The notes under the pieces are model-generated. The model ran no database searches, was not told the DNA's origin, and saw nothing but the letters and a program-made list of their open reading frames with translations. 33,908 nucleotides of DNA from an uncultured Fibrobacterota bacterium (GTDB taxonomy: Bacteria > Fibrobacterota > Fibrobacteria > Fibrobacterales > Fibrobacteraceae): contig CAIRAY010000069.1 of NCBI GenBank assembly GCA_903876665.1, positions 1 to 33,908 of the forward strand, given 5' to 3'. The position numbers and the translations under genes were made by a program. Shown here piece after piece: positions 9,470-16,928 of this stretch (the first letter of the stretch is position 1; each line of letters starts with the position of its first letter).

Positions 9470-10685
9470 CAAAACGCAGGTCGGATAACCCCTCAAGGGA
9501 AACTTCATCAATCCAAAACTCCCCTGCCTTGTCGGTCTGAAACAGAATCGCAGACACGCGAGTTGCCGCGACGGAGAATGAAACCCCTGCGGACAACGCA
9601 GCCGATGGATTGAAGGGAATGAAGGAATCGACCGGAATAACGTATTCCACCCAATTGGGGGTTAGTTTGATGGCTACATGAAAATGCTGGTCATCCCCTA
9701 GGTCATCCACAACCTGGGTTTTCGGCATCACCAGAATCGTCCCGCTTCCTTTGGCAAAAAACCGCAGGGACTCCATGCCATGGAGGTCCGCCCAGGAAAA
9801 CTGGGTCTGGGGAGTCGTGGACCCGGCGCCCAAATTCAGTCCAACCATGGCAACGGAATCCGATGCGTCCGCAGTAAATGTTGTACGTACTCGCAAACTT
9901 AGCCCACGATGCCCACCATCCACCTCTGCAAACAAGGCACCTGGGAATACTCCTCCGGAGGCAGGATCCAGGGTAATCGCAGTATCGGCCCGAAAGCTCC
10001 ACCAATCCGCAAACCCGGTCCAGCCATGCAGGTTTCCAAATTTGTCCCCATCATCAAAGTCTTCCAGCAACAGGGATTCCGTGGTGACCAGAATGGAATC
10101 AACCTGAGTCGCAGAACTGCTATCCGTCACCAAAACCTCCACGTCGCCCATTGCCTGCCAAGAGTCCGAAAATACCGGAATGTATTCACCCGGAGGCAAT
10201 GCCGAAAATTCATAATGACCCAGGCTATCAATAACTGAAAACTGATCCGTGCCTTGCAAATATAGAGTCCGACCCGCAAAGGAAGTGCCCATGGTTGAAG
10301 CTACCACGCCTTGCCGGCGCACCATGGCGCCCAATTGCCACACCGAATCTTTCTCTCCATGGTTCACTTTGCGAAACACACCTTCCGAACCCGATTCCAC
10401 CCACAAGGCCATTTCAGAAGCGGTGTCTAGGGGAATTTCAACCTTACCCTCATCATCCGCAATCCATTCCTCGGCCTGCTGTAATTGTCCATCCTGAATA
10501 TCATCAACCCAATTCTTCACCACCGAAACCACAACCCGGGCGCCGACCGCCGGGGAGCCGTCGCTCATGCGCAACGAGAGTTGCAGGGCGTTCTGGGTCT
10601 CCGAGGTGTTGGTCCCGGCATGGTCCGAAGTAGAGCACGCCATCAAGCCCATAAGAGTTCCCAGAAGCCAGAATATCTTTTTCAT
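9453..10685 (-). CDS. lipoprotein with CBM11/CIA30-like beta-sandwich domain
   Basis: 410 residues from ATG 10685. That start is preferred because a lipoprotein signal peptide follows (MKKIFWLLGTLMGLMAC, with the lipidated Cys at residue 17), and the ATG overlaps the regulator stop as ATGA. Residues about 30-105 look like an Ig-like or carboxypeptidase-regulatory domain (LSLRMSDGSPAVGARVVV), and a second short beta domain is at about 120-205. Residues about 215-405 begin LLEDFDDGDKFGNLHGWTGF and end FWIDEVSLEGL, the pattern of CBM11/CIA30-type galactose-binding-like domains. It probably sits on the outer membrane and may bind glycans; substrate unknown. Such lipoproteins following TIGR02147 genes are, to my knowledge, a recurrent arrangement in Fibrobacter. 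Confidence 0.75.
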   Translation of the reverse strand: MKKIFWLLGTLMGLMACSTSDHAGTNTSETQNALQLSLRMSDGSPAVGARVVVSVVKNWVDDIQDGQLQQAEEWIADDEGKVEIPLDTASEMALWVESGSEGVFRKVNHGEKDSVWQLGAMVRRQGVVASTMGTSFAGRTLYLQGTDQFSVIDSLGHYEFSALPPGEYIPVFSDSWQAMGDVEVLVTDSSSATQVDSILVTTESLLLEDFDDGDKFGNLHGWTGFADWWSFRADTAITLDPASGGVFPGALFAEVDGGHRGLSLRVRTTFTADASDSVAMVGLNLGAGSTTPQTQFSWADLHGMESLRFFAKGSGTILVMPKTQVVDDLGDDQHFHVAIKLTPNWVEYVIPVDSFIPFNPSAALSAGVSFSVAATRVSAILFQTDKAGEFWIDEVSLEGLSDLRFVSTSP

Positions 10686-11497
10686 GGATCCAACTTGGAA
10701 AGGGGGAATAATTGGATGTTCATTTGGTAAACGCAGTCGGCTTCGGAGTCTTCGGCCACCCTGCGACAAATGGCATTGCGGCACTCGGAAAGGAGATCGC
10801 GAATATCATCCATGGCGCCACGGCTCATGGCTAGGGTTACCGTAGACATATCACGGACCTCCTTGGGATGGACATCGAGAGAACGGGTGGCCAGAGAAAT
10901 CATCTCCTTCTGAAAACTGCGCACCACAAAGGAGGTGACATCGGAACCCGTCGTGATGTGCTTGTCACAAAGCTCCAGGGACTCGCCATGGGTCTGCACC
11001 AGCCCGAGACGGGTGAGAAGATCCAGTGAGGTCTGTACCAGTTCCGGGCTAATTTCGGGATCAAGGGATTTACCCATTTCCATGGCATCGGGGGCCCACT
11101 TCCGCAACCCGATGGTAGCACGGATGGCAGTGAAATACCATCGGCTATAATAGTTGTATTGGTCAGGAGTCAAGGCCTTGGCGTCGGTCCCCTGAAGACG
11201 AAGCAGCTGCTCAAACAAGGTCCGCCCTTCCGCATCTCCCTTGGCCCTCGAAAAAAGGACAAGAATCCGAAAGAATTCCGCATCCCGGTCGGCCAGTTTG
11301 CAGAGCTTGATGAAGTCCTCGACTTTGTTCTCTGGAATATGCCGCTGGCCCGAAAACACCTTGGCCAGGTAGGACACATCCATCTTAACCCGGCTCGCCA
11401 TCAACCGGTAAGAGAAAATGGCCGATTCACCTTTGCGGGCTTCATAGAAGTCCCGCAGGTAAATGCGATAGTCCAAATATTCGGTGATCGGCCTCAT
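10682..11497 (-). CDS. TIGR02147/DUF4423-family putative regulator
   Basis: 271 residues from ATG 11497; longer frames reach into the upstream hydrolase gene and are rejected. It starts MRPITEYLDYRIYLRDFYEARK, then FSYRLMASRVKMDVSYLAKVFSG, an HTH-like segment in which S-Y-L-A-K-V is the recognition helix position. The C-terminal part (about 130-265) holds the DUF4423-type region, including RWYFTAIRAT and MSTVTLAMSR. The family is characteristic of Fibrobacter and Bdellovibrio and is presumed to regulate transcription, often of the adjoining gene; direct evidence is scarce. It is the middle gene of a minus-strand operon, 10 nt after the hydrolase and overlapping the lipoprotein by 4 nt. Confidence 0.85.
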   Translation of the reverse strand: MRPITEYLDYRIYLRDFYEARKGESAIFSYRLMASRVKMDVSYLAKVFSGQRHIPENKVEDFIKLCKLADRDAEFFRILVLFSRAKGDAEGRTLFEQLLRLQGTDAKALTPDQYNYYSRWYFTAIRATIGLRKWAPDAMEMGKSLDPEISPELVQTSLDLLTRLGLVQTHGESLELCDKHITTGSDVTSFVVRSFQKEMISLATRSLDVHPKEVRDMSTVTLAMSRGAMDDIRDLLSECRNAICRRVAEDSEADCVYQMNIQLFPLSKLDP

Positions 11498-11507
11498 GGT
11501 GCTAAAT

Positions 11508-13427
11508 CTACTGCTGAATGGATTGACCCAGGTATACAATTCTTCGGTTTTGCATTTGGACCCTTCGCCCATCCACGGAATATACCGCCCCCCAAGCCGT
11601 TGCCCGGATAGAAACTGAATGCTTCTTCACTGCAGTGGGCAATTGGATTTCCTTCAGGCTTACATTATCCAGGGTGATGGTCGCAGGCGCCATTCCGAAA
11701 TTGAGTTCCAACCGCCCAATTGGATCACTGGGGGCATTCATGGTAAACTGCAAGGCATACTGCCCCAATGTGGAAAGCACAGCCACCGTGTCCTGACCGT
11801 AGGACGTCCAAGGAGTCGCATCCTTGGAAATCCCCGCCACCAGGGATGCAGGAATATTGGATTGGGCGCTAAAGGTCAACTGGTAGGTTTTTCCCTGGAC
11901 CAGATTCAACCCACCCTGCACCCACTGCACCCGGTAGCTCGTGCCATCGGTCGCCGTGGTGGCAATGACCGCTGTGGCATTCTGGATAGCCAAAGTCCCT
12001 TGTCCGGTGGTTCCCAAGTACAGATTATCCCAACCCGTTGTCCCATAATCGAAATTGCCATTCACAATCATTTCACCAGGAACGGACGGAGGAAGGAGAA
12101 GCGTTACCGAGGGAGGCAAATTCAGGGCTGCATGTTGCGTCATGCCAAAGTCAATCTGCTTTTGCGCCACCCCTGCGGCATTAAAGACAATTACCCGCGT
12201 GTATTGGGGAGGGAGGGAACCCGTGAGCGTTGCGGTCACCCCGGCGTTTGCCACGACAGTCATGGCCTGGGTCGCTGCGGCCATTCCAGTCTTAAGCTGA
12301 ACGGCGTAGGTCAGGGTGGCCGTTAATTCCTGATTGAGCAAAATTACCGTAATGGTGGAATCGGTTTTGCTGGAATAGGCTTTGACTTTTGCCTGCGTTG
12401 ATGTTGCAGTGACCATGGTTCCATTCATGTAATCGGACATCATTTGTAAATGATAGTAGCTTGACCGAGGATTGAAGGTGGTCGCATTATCCAGGTATCC
12501 AAGATCCAAGGTGGAACGGTTTCCCCCACTTTCATGGATGCACCAGGGAGCCACATAGCTTGCCCCATTCAAGGCCGCGATGGCAAAATACTCCGCCCAG
12601 AATTGCCCATTGATGAAGGAATGAACCCCCTGCCCTTCCAAGGTGTTGTTGGCCGGATTCTGGTAAGTCATGTTGAATTCCCCGATTCCCCACTTCAGCG
12701 CACTCTCGCCGGTACGTCCGTTTTTCAAATTGGCCGCATTGATCAAAATTTTGACATTGGCGATATTCCCGCGCAACTTTTGTGGCCCTGTGGTGATTAC
12801 GCCATCTCGGGTGTAAGTGCCGTCGGCGTAGTCATGCCAGGTGACCCCATCGAGGTAATAATTTCCATTGGCATCTTTTCCAGTAATGTCCGAAGAGCCC
12901 CCGATCAACCCGTTCAATATGGCCGTATTGTACCAGGCACAGTCAGGTCCATAAATTTTGATGGTCGGGTCAATTTCCTTGAGTGCCGTGGCCCGGGGCT
13001 TAAAGTACGCCGCCACATCTGCGGGGTTGGTCATGGAATAGTGCAGGTCAGGCTCGTTTCCAATGTTCCAATATTTGACGCTACGCGCCTTGGTAATATT
13101 GAGGAAGGTGATCAAATCCTTGGTGGCCTGCACCGTGGCGTTTTTTGAAATCTGCACCAGGGGCTCGGCACCAATCATCTTGATGGAATCCACCAGCGCA
13201 AGATACTGGGCGTGGGTGGGAATATTGTCATCGGGGGCAATACCGCCAACCCGGATCAGGCGCAGGTGGCTATCCTTGATTTTCCCCCAAAGTTTATCCA
13301 AGCTGCCATTGTACACCGCGGTGCCGTACGCCGTCGGCATCCAGGAATTTTGCCCGTAGAGGATGGGACTGATGGCCTGGGCAAAGGTCAGAGAGGCGAG
13401 CCAGGAGAGGAAGAACAGAATCCGCAT
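11508..13427 (-). CDS. secreted clan GH-A glycoside hydrolase with C-terminal CBM
   Basis: 639 residues. The signal peptide is about 1-18 (MRILFFLSWLASLTFAQA). The catalytic barrel (about 20-350) has the clan A pair: acid/base Glu125 in YWNIGNEPDLHY and probable nucleophile Glu250 in WGIGEFNMTY. The context resembles GH39/GH51/GH79-type enzymes, but I cannot fix the family or substrate; plant hemicellulose is a guess from the lineage. A beta-sandwich accessory domain follows (about 350-430). A CBM4/9-like domain comes next (about 450-595: VNGNFDYGTTGWDN ... ITLDNVSLKEI). The tail AVYSVDGRRVQ recalls the C-terminal motif of secreted Fibrobacter proteins. GGAG precedes the ATG. First gene of the operon. 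Confidence 0.82.
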   Translation of the reverse strand: MRILFFLSWLASLTFAQAISPILYGQNSWMPTAYGTAVYNGSLDKLWGKIKDSHLRLIRVGGIAPDDNIPTHAQYLALVDSIKMIGAEPLVQISKNATVQATKDLITFLNITKARSVKYWNIGNEPDLHYSMTNPADVAAYFKPRATALKEIDPTIKIYGPDCAWYNTAILNGLIGGSSDITGKDANGNYYLDGVTWHDYADGTYTRDGVITTGPQKLRGNIANVKILINAANLKNGRTGESALKWGIGEFNMTYQNPANNTLEGQGVHSFINGQFWAEYFAIAALNGASYVAPWCIHESGGNRSTLDLGYLDNATTFNPRSSYYHLQMMSDYMNGTMVTATSTQAKVKAYSSKTDSTITVILLNQELTATLTYAVQLKTGMAAATQAMTVVANAGVTATLTGSLPPQYTRVIVFNAAGVAQKQIDFGMTQHAALNLPPSVTLLLPPSVPGEMIVNGNFDYGTTGWDNLYLGTTGQGTLAIQNATAVIATTATDGTSYRVQWVQGGLNLVQGKTYQLTFSAQSNIPASLVAGISKDATPWTSYGQDTVAVLSTLGQYALQFTMNAPSDPIGRLELNFGMAPATITLDNVSLKEIQLPTAVKKHSVSIRATAWGAVYSVDGRRVQMQNRRIVYLGQSIQQ

Positions 13428-13501
13428 GGGAACTCCGGGTTGGGGGTTTCTCTTAAACTAGCTCCGGGCGGTAGAAATTGAAGATCATACTGCGGAATCC
13501 G

Positions 13502-13530
13502 TGGACAGGGTTGTCCAAAAGTGATACAAT
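13502..13530 (+). promoter_or_regulatory. promoter with overlapping dyad for the nucleotide cyclase
   Basis: TGGACA (13502-13507), a 17-nt spacer and TACAAT (13525-13530) form a good sigma-70-like promoter. The -35 box is half of the dyad TGGACA-GGGT-TGTCCA (13502-13517), a possible operator. Transcription would begin near 13537-13538, at or after the first ATG (13532), so the mRNA may be leaderless and begin at ATG 13538. This also makes the upstream in-frame TTG at 13478 unlikely as the start. Confidence 0.5.
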
Positions 13531-13531
13531 C

Positions 13532-15130
13532 ATGCCCATGCCCGCATCGCGAAAGTATTCCTGGGAAAATCTCAGACGCCTCATCGGACTGTACCTCATC
13601 GCCAGCTCCTTTGCGGTGGTCATCTCTGCTGTTTTCTTTACCTTCGGCCTGGACCTGACCTCGGAGCAAGGACGGATTGTTCTGTTTCGGATCGCCCCCC
13701 TAACCCTCCCCGTGGTCCTCATTATTGATCTACCCCTCATTGTCTACCTCTATTGGCCCATTCATGCGTTTTTTAGGGACCCTGCCCATGCAGGCCCCGA
13801 AACCATGGCCAAGGCGATGGCTCGCGCAGCCAATTTGCCCATGCTCACCTTCCTAAAGACAATGGTTATCCATCTTCCCGCAGCTTTGGTCCCCTCGGTT
13901 TCCCTGCTGCTCCTTTCCCCCAAAATATTCGGAATTGAATTTTTCCCCTGGCAAATTGCAGTCGCCACAGCCATGTCCTTGGTGGTCGCTTCCTGGCACG
14001 CCATGCTGGAATACGGACTGGTGGTCCGCTACAGCCGTAAAATTCTCAACCGTATCACCTCAATTATACCCGATGAAATCCGCAATGCACGCAAGGGGAT
14101 TGTACGAACCGCATCCCGACAACGCATGGTGCTGACCGCGCTCTCTCTGGTCGTTTTTCCGCAAGTCGTGATCGGAGGTTCTGCAGTCTACCGCTTTTTT
14201 CAAATCAGCGAAATTGCTCCCTCCATTCCACCCGAATTCTTTAGCCATTTTGGCATGTGGATCCTGTTCGCGGTAACCATCATTTCTGGGTTTTCCATCC
14301 TGATTGCCACCATGCTTGCGCGCGGATTCTCCGAGCCAGTGCACGAGCTCGCAGACTCCATGCGCCTGGTGGAAGAGGGCTCGTTGGGGGTACGCCTCAG
14401 CGACGTGCGCTTTGATGAATTCAGCGATCTGTTCCGTAGCTTCAACCGCATGTGCGAAGGGCTGGAGGAACGCGAAACCATGCGCGAAAAATTTGGAAAA
14501 TACATGCCTCCCGAAGTCATCGAAAAAATGATGCACGAAGACATGCACCTGGGGGGCAGCCTCATGGAAATTTCCGCCCTCTTTTGTGACATCCGCAATT
14601 ACAGCTACTTGATGGACCACTACAGTCCTCAGGAAGTTGTGCTGATGCTAAACGACTGTTTCACCGAAATGCATGAAGCCATCTGGGCATCCACGGGGGT
14701 GGTGGACAAGCATTTAGGCGATGCCATCCTTGCGCTCTATGGATCCCCTTTTAAGGACATGGAACATCGAAAACACGCCATCGAAGGTGCCATGGGGATT
14801 CTCCAGGGGCTAAAGAGATTCAATGACAGACAGCTAAAGGGCGGTCGTCCTCCCTTTAAGATCGGAATCGGCATTGCCTCAGGTGTAGCCATGGTGGGCA
14901 ACATTGGAAGCGCCAAGCGTCTAGAGTTTACCGCCATCGGCAATGTCGTGAACCAGGCCCAGCGCCTGCAGGATCTCACCAAAGAACTCGGCTGCACCGT
15001 GCTGATCAGCGAATCCACCTGGCTCCTCACCCAAAAACTTTTTGATTTTGAAGCCATGGGTCCCCAGCGCCTGCGCGGACAAAGCAGCGACATGCTGGTC
15101 TTTTCATTGGGCACTCCCACCGCTCAATAA
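13532..15130 (+). CDS. membrane-bound class III adenylate/guanylate cyclase with HAMP domain
   Basis: 532 residues (530 if ATG 13538 is used). The N-terminal region has several membrane helices (about 15-40, 50-72, 105-155, 195-220, 240-262). A HAMP linker follows at about 262-316 (FSEPVHELADSMRLVEEGSLGVRL). The catalytic domain is at about 345-527. Its metal-binding aspartates are visible as Asp353 in ALFCDIRNY and Asp397 in KHLGDAILALYG. The transition-state Asn/Arg lie in AIGNVVNQAQRL, and EFTAIG fits class IIIb. It makes cAMP (or cGMP) in response to a membrane signal; effector and ligand are unknown. It ends 18 nt from a convergent gene, within the 28-nt repeat. Confidence 0.88.
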   Translation: MPMPASRKYSWENLRRLIGLYLIASSFAVVISAVFFTFGLDLTSEQGRIVLFRIAPLTLPVVLIIDLPLIVYLYWPIHAFFRDPAHAGPETMAKAMARAANLPMLTFLKTMVIHLPAALVPSVSLLLLSPKIFGIEFFPWQIAVATAMSLVVASWHAMLEYGLVVRYSRKILNRITSIIPDEIRNARKGIVRTASRQRMVLTALSLVVFPQVVIGGSAVYRFFQISEIAPSIPPEFFSHFGMWILFAVTIISGFSILIATMLARGFSEPVHELADSMRLVEEGSLGVRLSDVRFDEFSDLFRSFNRMCEGLEERETMREKFGKYMPPEVIEKMMHEDMHLGGSLMEISALFCDIRNYSYLMDHYSPQEVVLMLNDCFTEMHEAIWASTGVVDKHLGDAILALYGSPFKDMEHRKHAIEGAMGILQGLKRFNDRQLKGGRPPFKIGIGIASGVAMVGNIGSAKRLEFTAIGNVVNQAQRLQDLTKELGCTVLISESTWLLTQKLFDFEAMGPQRLRGQSSDMLVFSLGTPTAQ

Positions 15131-15151
15131 AACGCTCCCCGGTGTTCCTCA
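15124..15151. repeat. 28-nt direct repeat, copy 1 (left boundary of the giant-gene operon)
   Basis: This begins TCAATAAAACGCT and ends GGTGTTCCTCA. It matches 29259-29286 at 27 of 28 positions in the same orientation (C versus T at the 14th base). It contains the cyclase stop codon (TAA 15128-15130) and supplies the stop codon of the minus-strand gene ending at 15149. Read on minus, it carries the last codons of the NmrA-type gene (HRGAFY-stop here, HREAFY-stop in the intact gene). Confidence 0.85.
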
Positions 15152-15157
15152 GAACAC
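15142..15157. terminator. short hairpin between convergent genes
   Basis: GTGTTC (15142-15147) and GAACAC (15152-15157) pair perfectly around CTCA. On the minus strand CGGGGAGCGTTTTATT follows, so it could act as a weak terminator for the operon that ends here. The repeat boundary cuts through this hairpin. Confidence 0.35.
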
Positions 15158-15820
15158 AAAGAACCGATCCGGGAACTTGGCGGAACTTTGCCAAACAAGA
15201 TACTCCACCGTGGTGCTTGAGCGCACACCGTTACGGGTGATCACCGTCGTGGACCGGAGAGGTCGCCGAGGAGTCGTGGTGGTGTATTCCCAACTGAGCT
15301 CAACCACCCCGTCCGCTGCAACGATCCGCATGCCGACAAAGCGGCCCACCAGGTTATCCCAATAGAGCTCGCTTGAGCCTGCTACCAGTTTATAAAGGTT
15401 TCCCCCATCAAAGACGGGCTCGCTCCAGGAGCCTGTGTCCATGGGGCTTGGGGAGGTGGCAGAGGCGCCAACCTTGGAAAGAGAGTCCACCACTGCCGAT
15501 GCGGACGATGTTACTTGGGAAGTTCCTGCCTGAATATCCATCACCTTGATTTTATCACCCGAATATATGGTCCGTTGGTGCATCAAGGAATTTTCAAATT
15601 CGGTCAGGTATTTTCCGGGACCTTTGCTCACCGAGTAGGTCTTCATCACCTGCTTGACTCCGGGCATCTCCAGGGTAATTCGGGAAGAAACTTCAAGGCT
15701 GTCACTGGCGAACCCGGGCTGGGATGCCAGGCGCGTCCGGATTTCCATGGAGGTCAAGGACCAGGCTGAAATGGTAAAAACAGAAAATAGGACAATTGTT
15801 CGCTTTAATATTCGAAGCAT
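15149..15820 (-). CDS. small exported protein, LolA-like by appearance
   Basis: 223 residues from ATG 15820, chosen because a signal peptide follows (MLRILKRTIVLFSVFTISAWS) and the start is 4 nt past the upstream stop. The mature part begins with alternating polar/hydrophobic strands (EIRTRLASQPG, SSRITLEMPGVKQVMKTYSVSKGPGKYLTEFEN, YSGDKIKVMDIQAG). These resemble the antiparallel sheet of LolA/LppX-type lipoprotein carriers or outer-membrane lipoprotein-sorting proteins. The middle is Ser/Ala-rich, and the C-terminus is again beta-rich. The LolA likeness is a weak impression. Last gene of the giant-protein operon, plausibly helping its export or surface display. Confidence 0.55.
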   Translation of the reverse strand: MLRILKRTIVLFSVFTISAWSLTSMEIRTRLASQPGFASDSLEVSSRITLEMPGVKQVMKTYSVSKGPGKYLTEFENSLMHQRTIYSGDKIKVMDIQAGTSQVTSSASAVVDSLSKVGASATSPSPMDTGSWSEPVFDGGNLYKLVAGSSELYWDNLVGRFVGMRIVAADGVVELSWEYTTTTPRRPLRSTTVITRNGVRSSTTVEYLVWQSSAKFPDRFFVF

Positions 15821-15824
15821 TCGT

Positions 15825-16913
15825 TTAATCCCAGTTGATGATTTCAGAGAGGGGAAGTGTGTAAACGGCACCACCATCGCCCGTCATCACAAGTTGATCA
15901 CCCCAAGTGACAATGCTATATGAATCAGAAGCCCAAGGACCAGGAAACCTAGGAACTTGACGAACAAATACAGAATCATTGCGAAGTATGGATATACCAA
16001 GATCACCAGACATTATTGTCATGCTGTTGTATAGCAGATCTTCCGAAAAGAAGGATTGACCCTCCTGCACAGCATTCTTCGCTTCTCGACTTTGAGCAAG
16101 GGATACCCAACCTGTATTCCCTTTCTTAAAAAAGCCCTCATCAGAATACGAACAAACAAACATTCCGCAAGGTTTAATGCGCATATTTTTGAATACCGAA
16201 TGAATTTGAACGCGTTCTTTTGTCGCAACAGAAATCGCCCACAAGGTATCCACCGAAAATAATGGAGAGCCTTGGGTTTTCGCATAGGTGGAATAATACA
16301 ATGAATCACCAACAATCCCCCAGGCATTTGCGCCCTGCTCATTAGGCTCATAGGTTTCACCGACTTCTCCGTACCCAGGTATTAGCCAACCATTCGTTAA
16401 CAACTTGTATGCGGTGCCTCCAAGCCAGCCGGCCCAAACCGCCCTGCGCCACCCGGCATTGGGGTTCGTGTGCCAATAGCGAATTGGTTCGCCAATGGCA
16501 TTTATCTTCCAGAGGAGTCCATTTGCATCAGAGATATATAGACTGTCCCGATCACCAATAAATGCAGGCCCAAAACCCGGACAGACACTATCGAATGAGA
16601 CAGCGCCATTATCGCGACTCTCCCACACAGCCCCAGGTACCTTTTTTATCGGCTGCCCTGGCAAGGCCATGTACAACTCTCCGTTGCCCAAAATGAGCAA
16701 GGTATCACCACGGGTGGCAATTCCTTCCACATGGCCAGCCTCGACAAGGCCAGACATATAGTTCTCAGTGCTATCAATGTAACCCAGCAGTTCCGGCGTT
16801 ACTGAGCGAATTACCAGGGGCTTCAAATCATTTTCAAACAACCCGCAGGAGACGAGCATCCCTATTCCAAAGAGAACCATTGTCGAAACGGTTTTTTGCT
16901 TTGCTGTACACAT
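15825..16913 (-). CDS. lipoprotein of unknown function, possible beta-propeller
   Basis: 362 residues. The signal peptide ends in the lipobox MLVSCGLFEN (Cys23), so the protein is anchored to a membrane. The rest is rich in short beta strands with repeated phrases of the type GDTLLILGNGELYMAL, DRDSLYISDANGLLWKI, VGDSLYYSTYAK and WGDQLVMTGDGGAVYTL. That layout fits a six- or seven-bladed propeller. No catalytic motif is recognised. CCAGGAG precedes the ATG, and it starts 15 nt after the giant gene's stop. It may be a surface partner of the giant protein. Confidence 0.6.
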   Translation of the reverse strand: MCTAKQKTVSTMVLFGIGMLVSCGLFENDLKPLVIRSVTPELLGYIDSTENYMSGLVEAGHVEGIATRGDTLLILGNGELYMALPGQPIKKVPGAVWESRDNGAVSFDSVCPGFGPAFIGDRDSLYISDANGLLWKINAIGEPIRYWHTNPNAGWRRAVWAGWLGGTAYKLLTNGWLIPGYGEVGETYEPNEQGANAWGIVGDSLYYSTYAKTQGSPLFSVDTLWAISVATKERVQIHSVFKNMRIKPCGMFVCSYSDEGFFKKGNTGWVSLAQSREAKNAVQEGQSFFSEDLLYNSMTIMSGDLGISILRNDSVFVRQVPRFPGPWASDSYSIVTWGDQLVMTGDGGAVYTLPLSEIINWD

Positions 16914-16928
16914 AACATTCTCCTGGAG

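Noticed and set aside
11619..12326. Plus-strand ORF of 235 aa over the glycoside hydrolase gene
   Set aside because: The opposite strand encodes a clear signal peptide, catalytic motifs and a CBM; the plus frame shows nothing recognisable.
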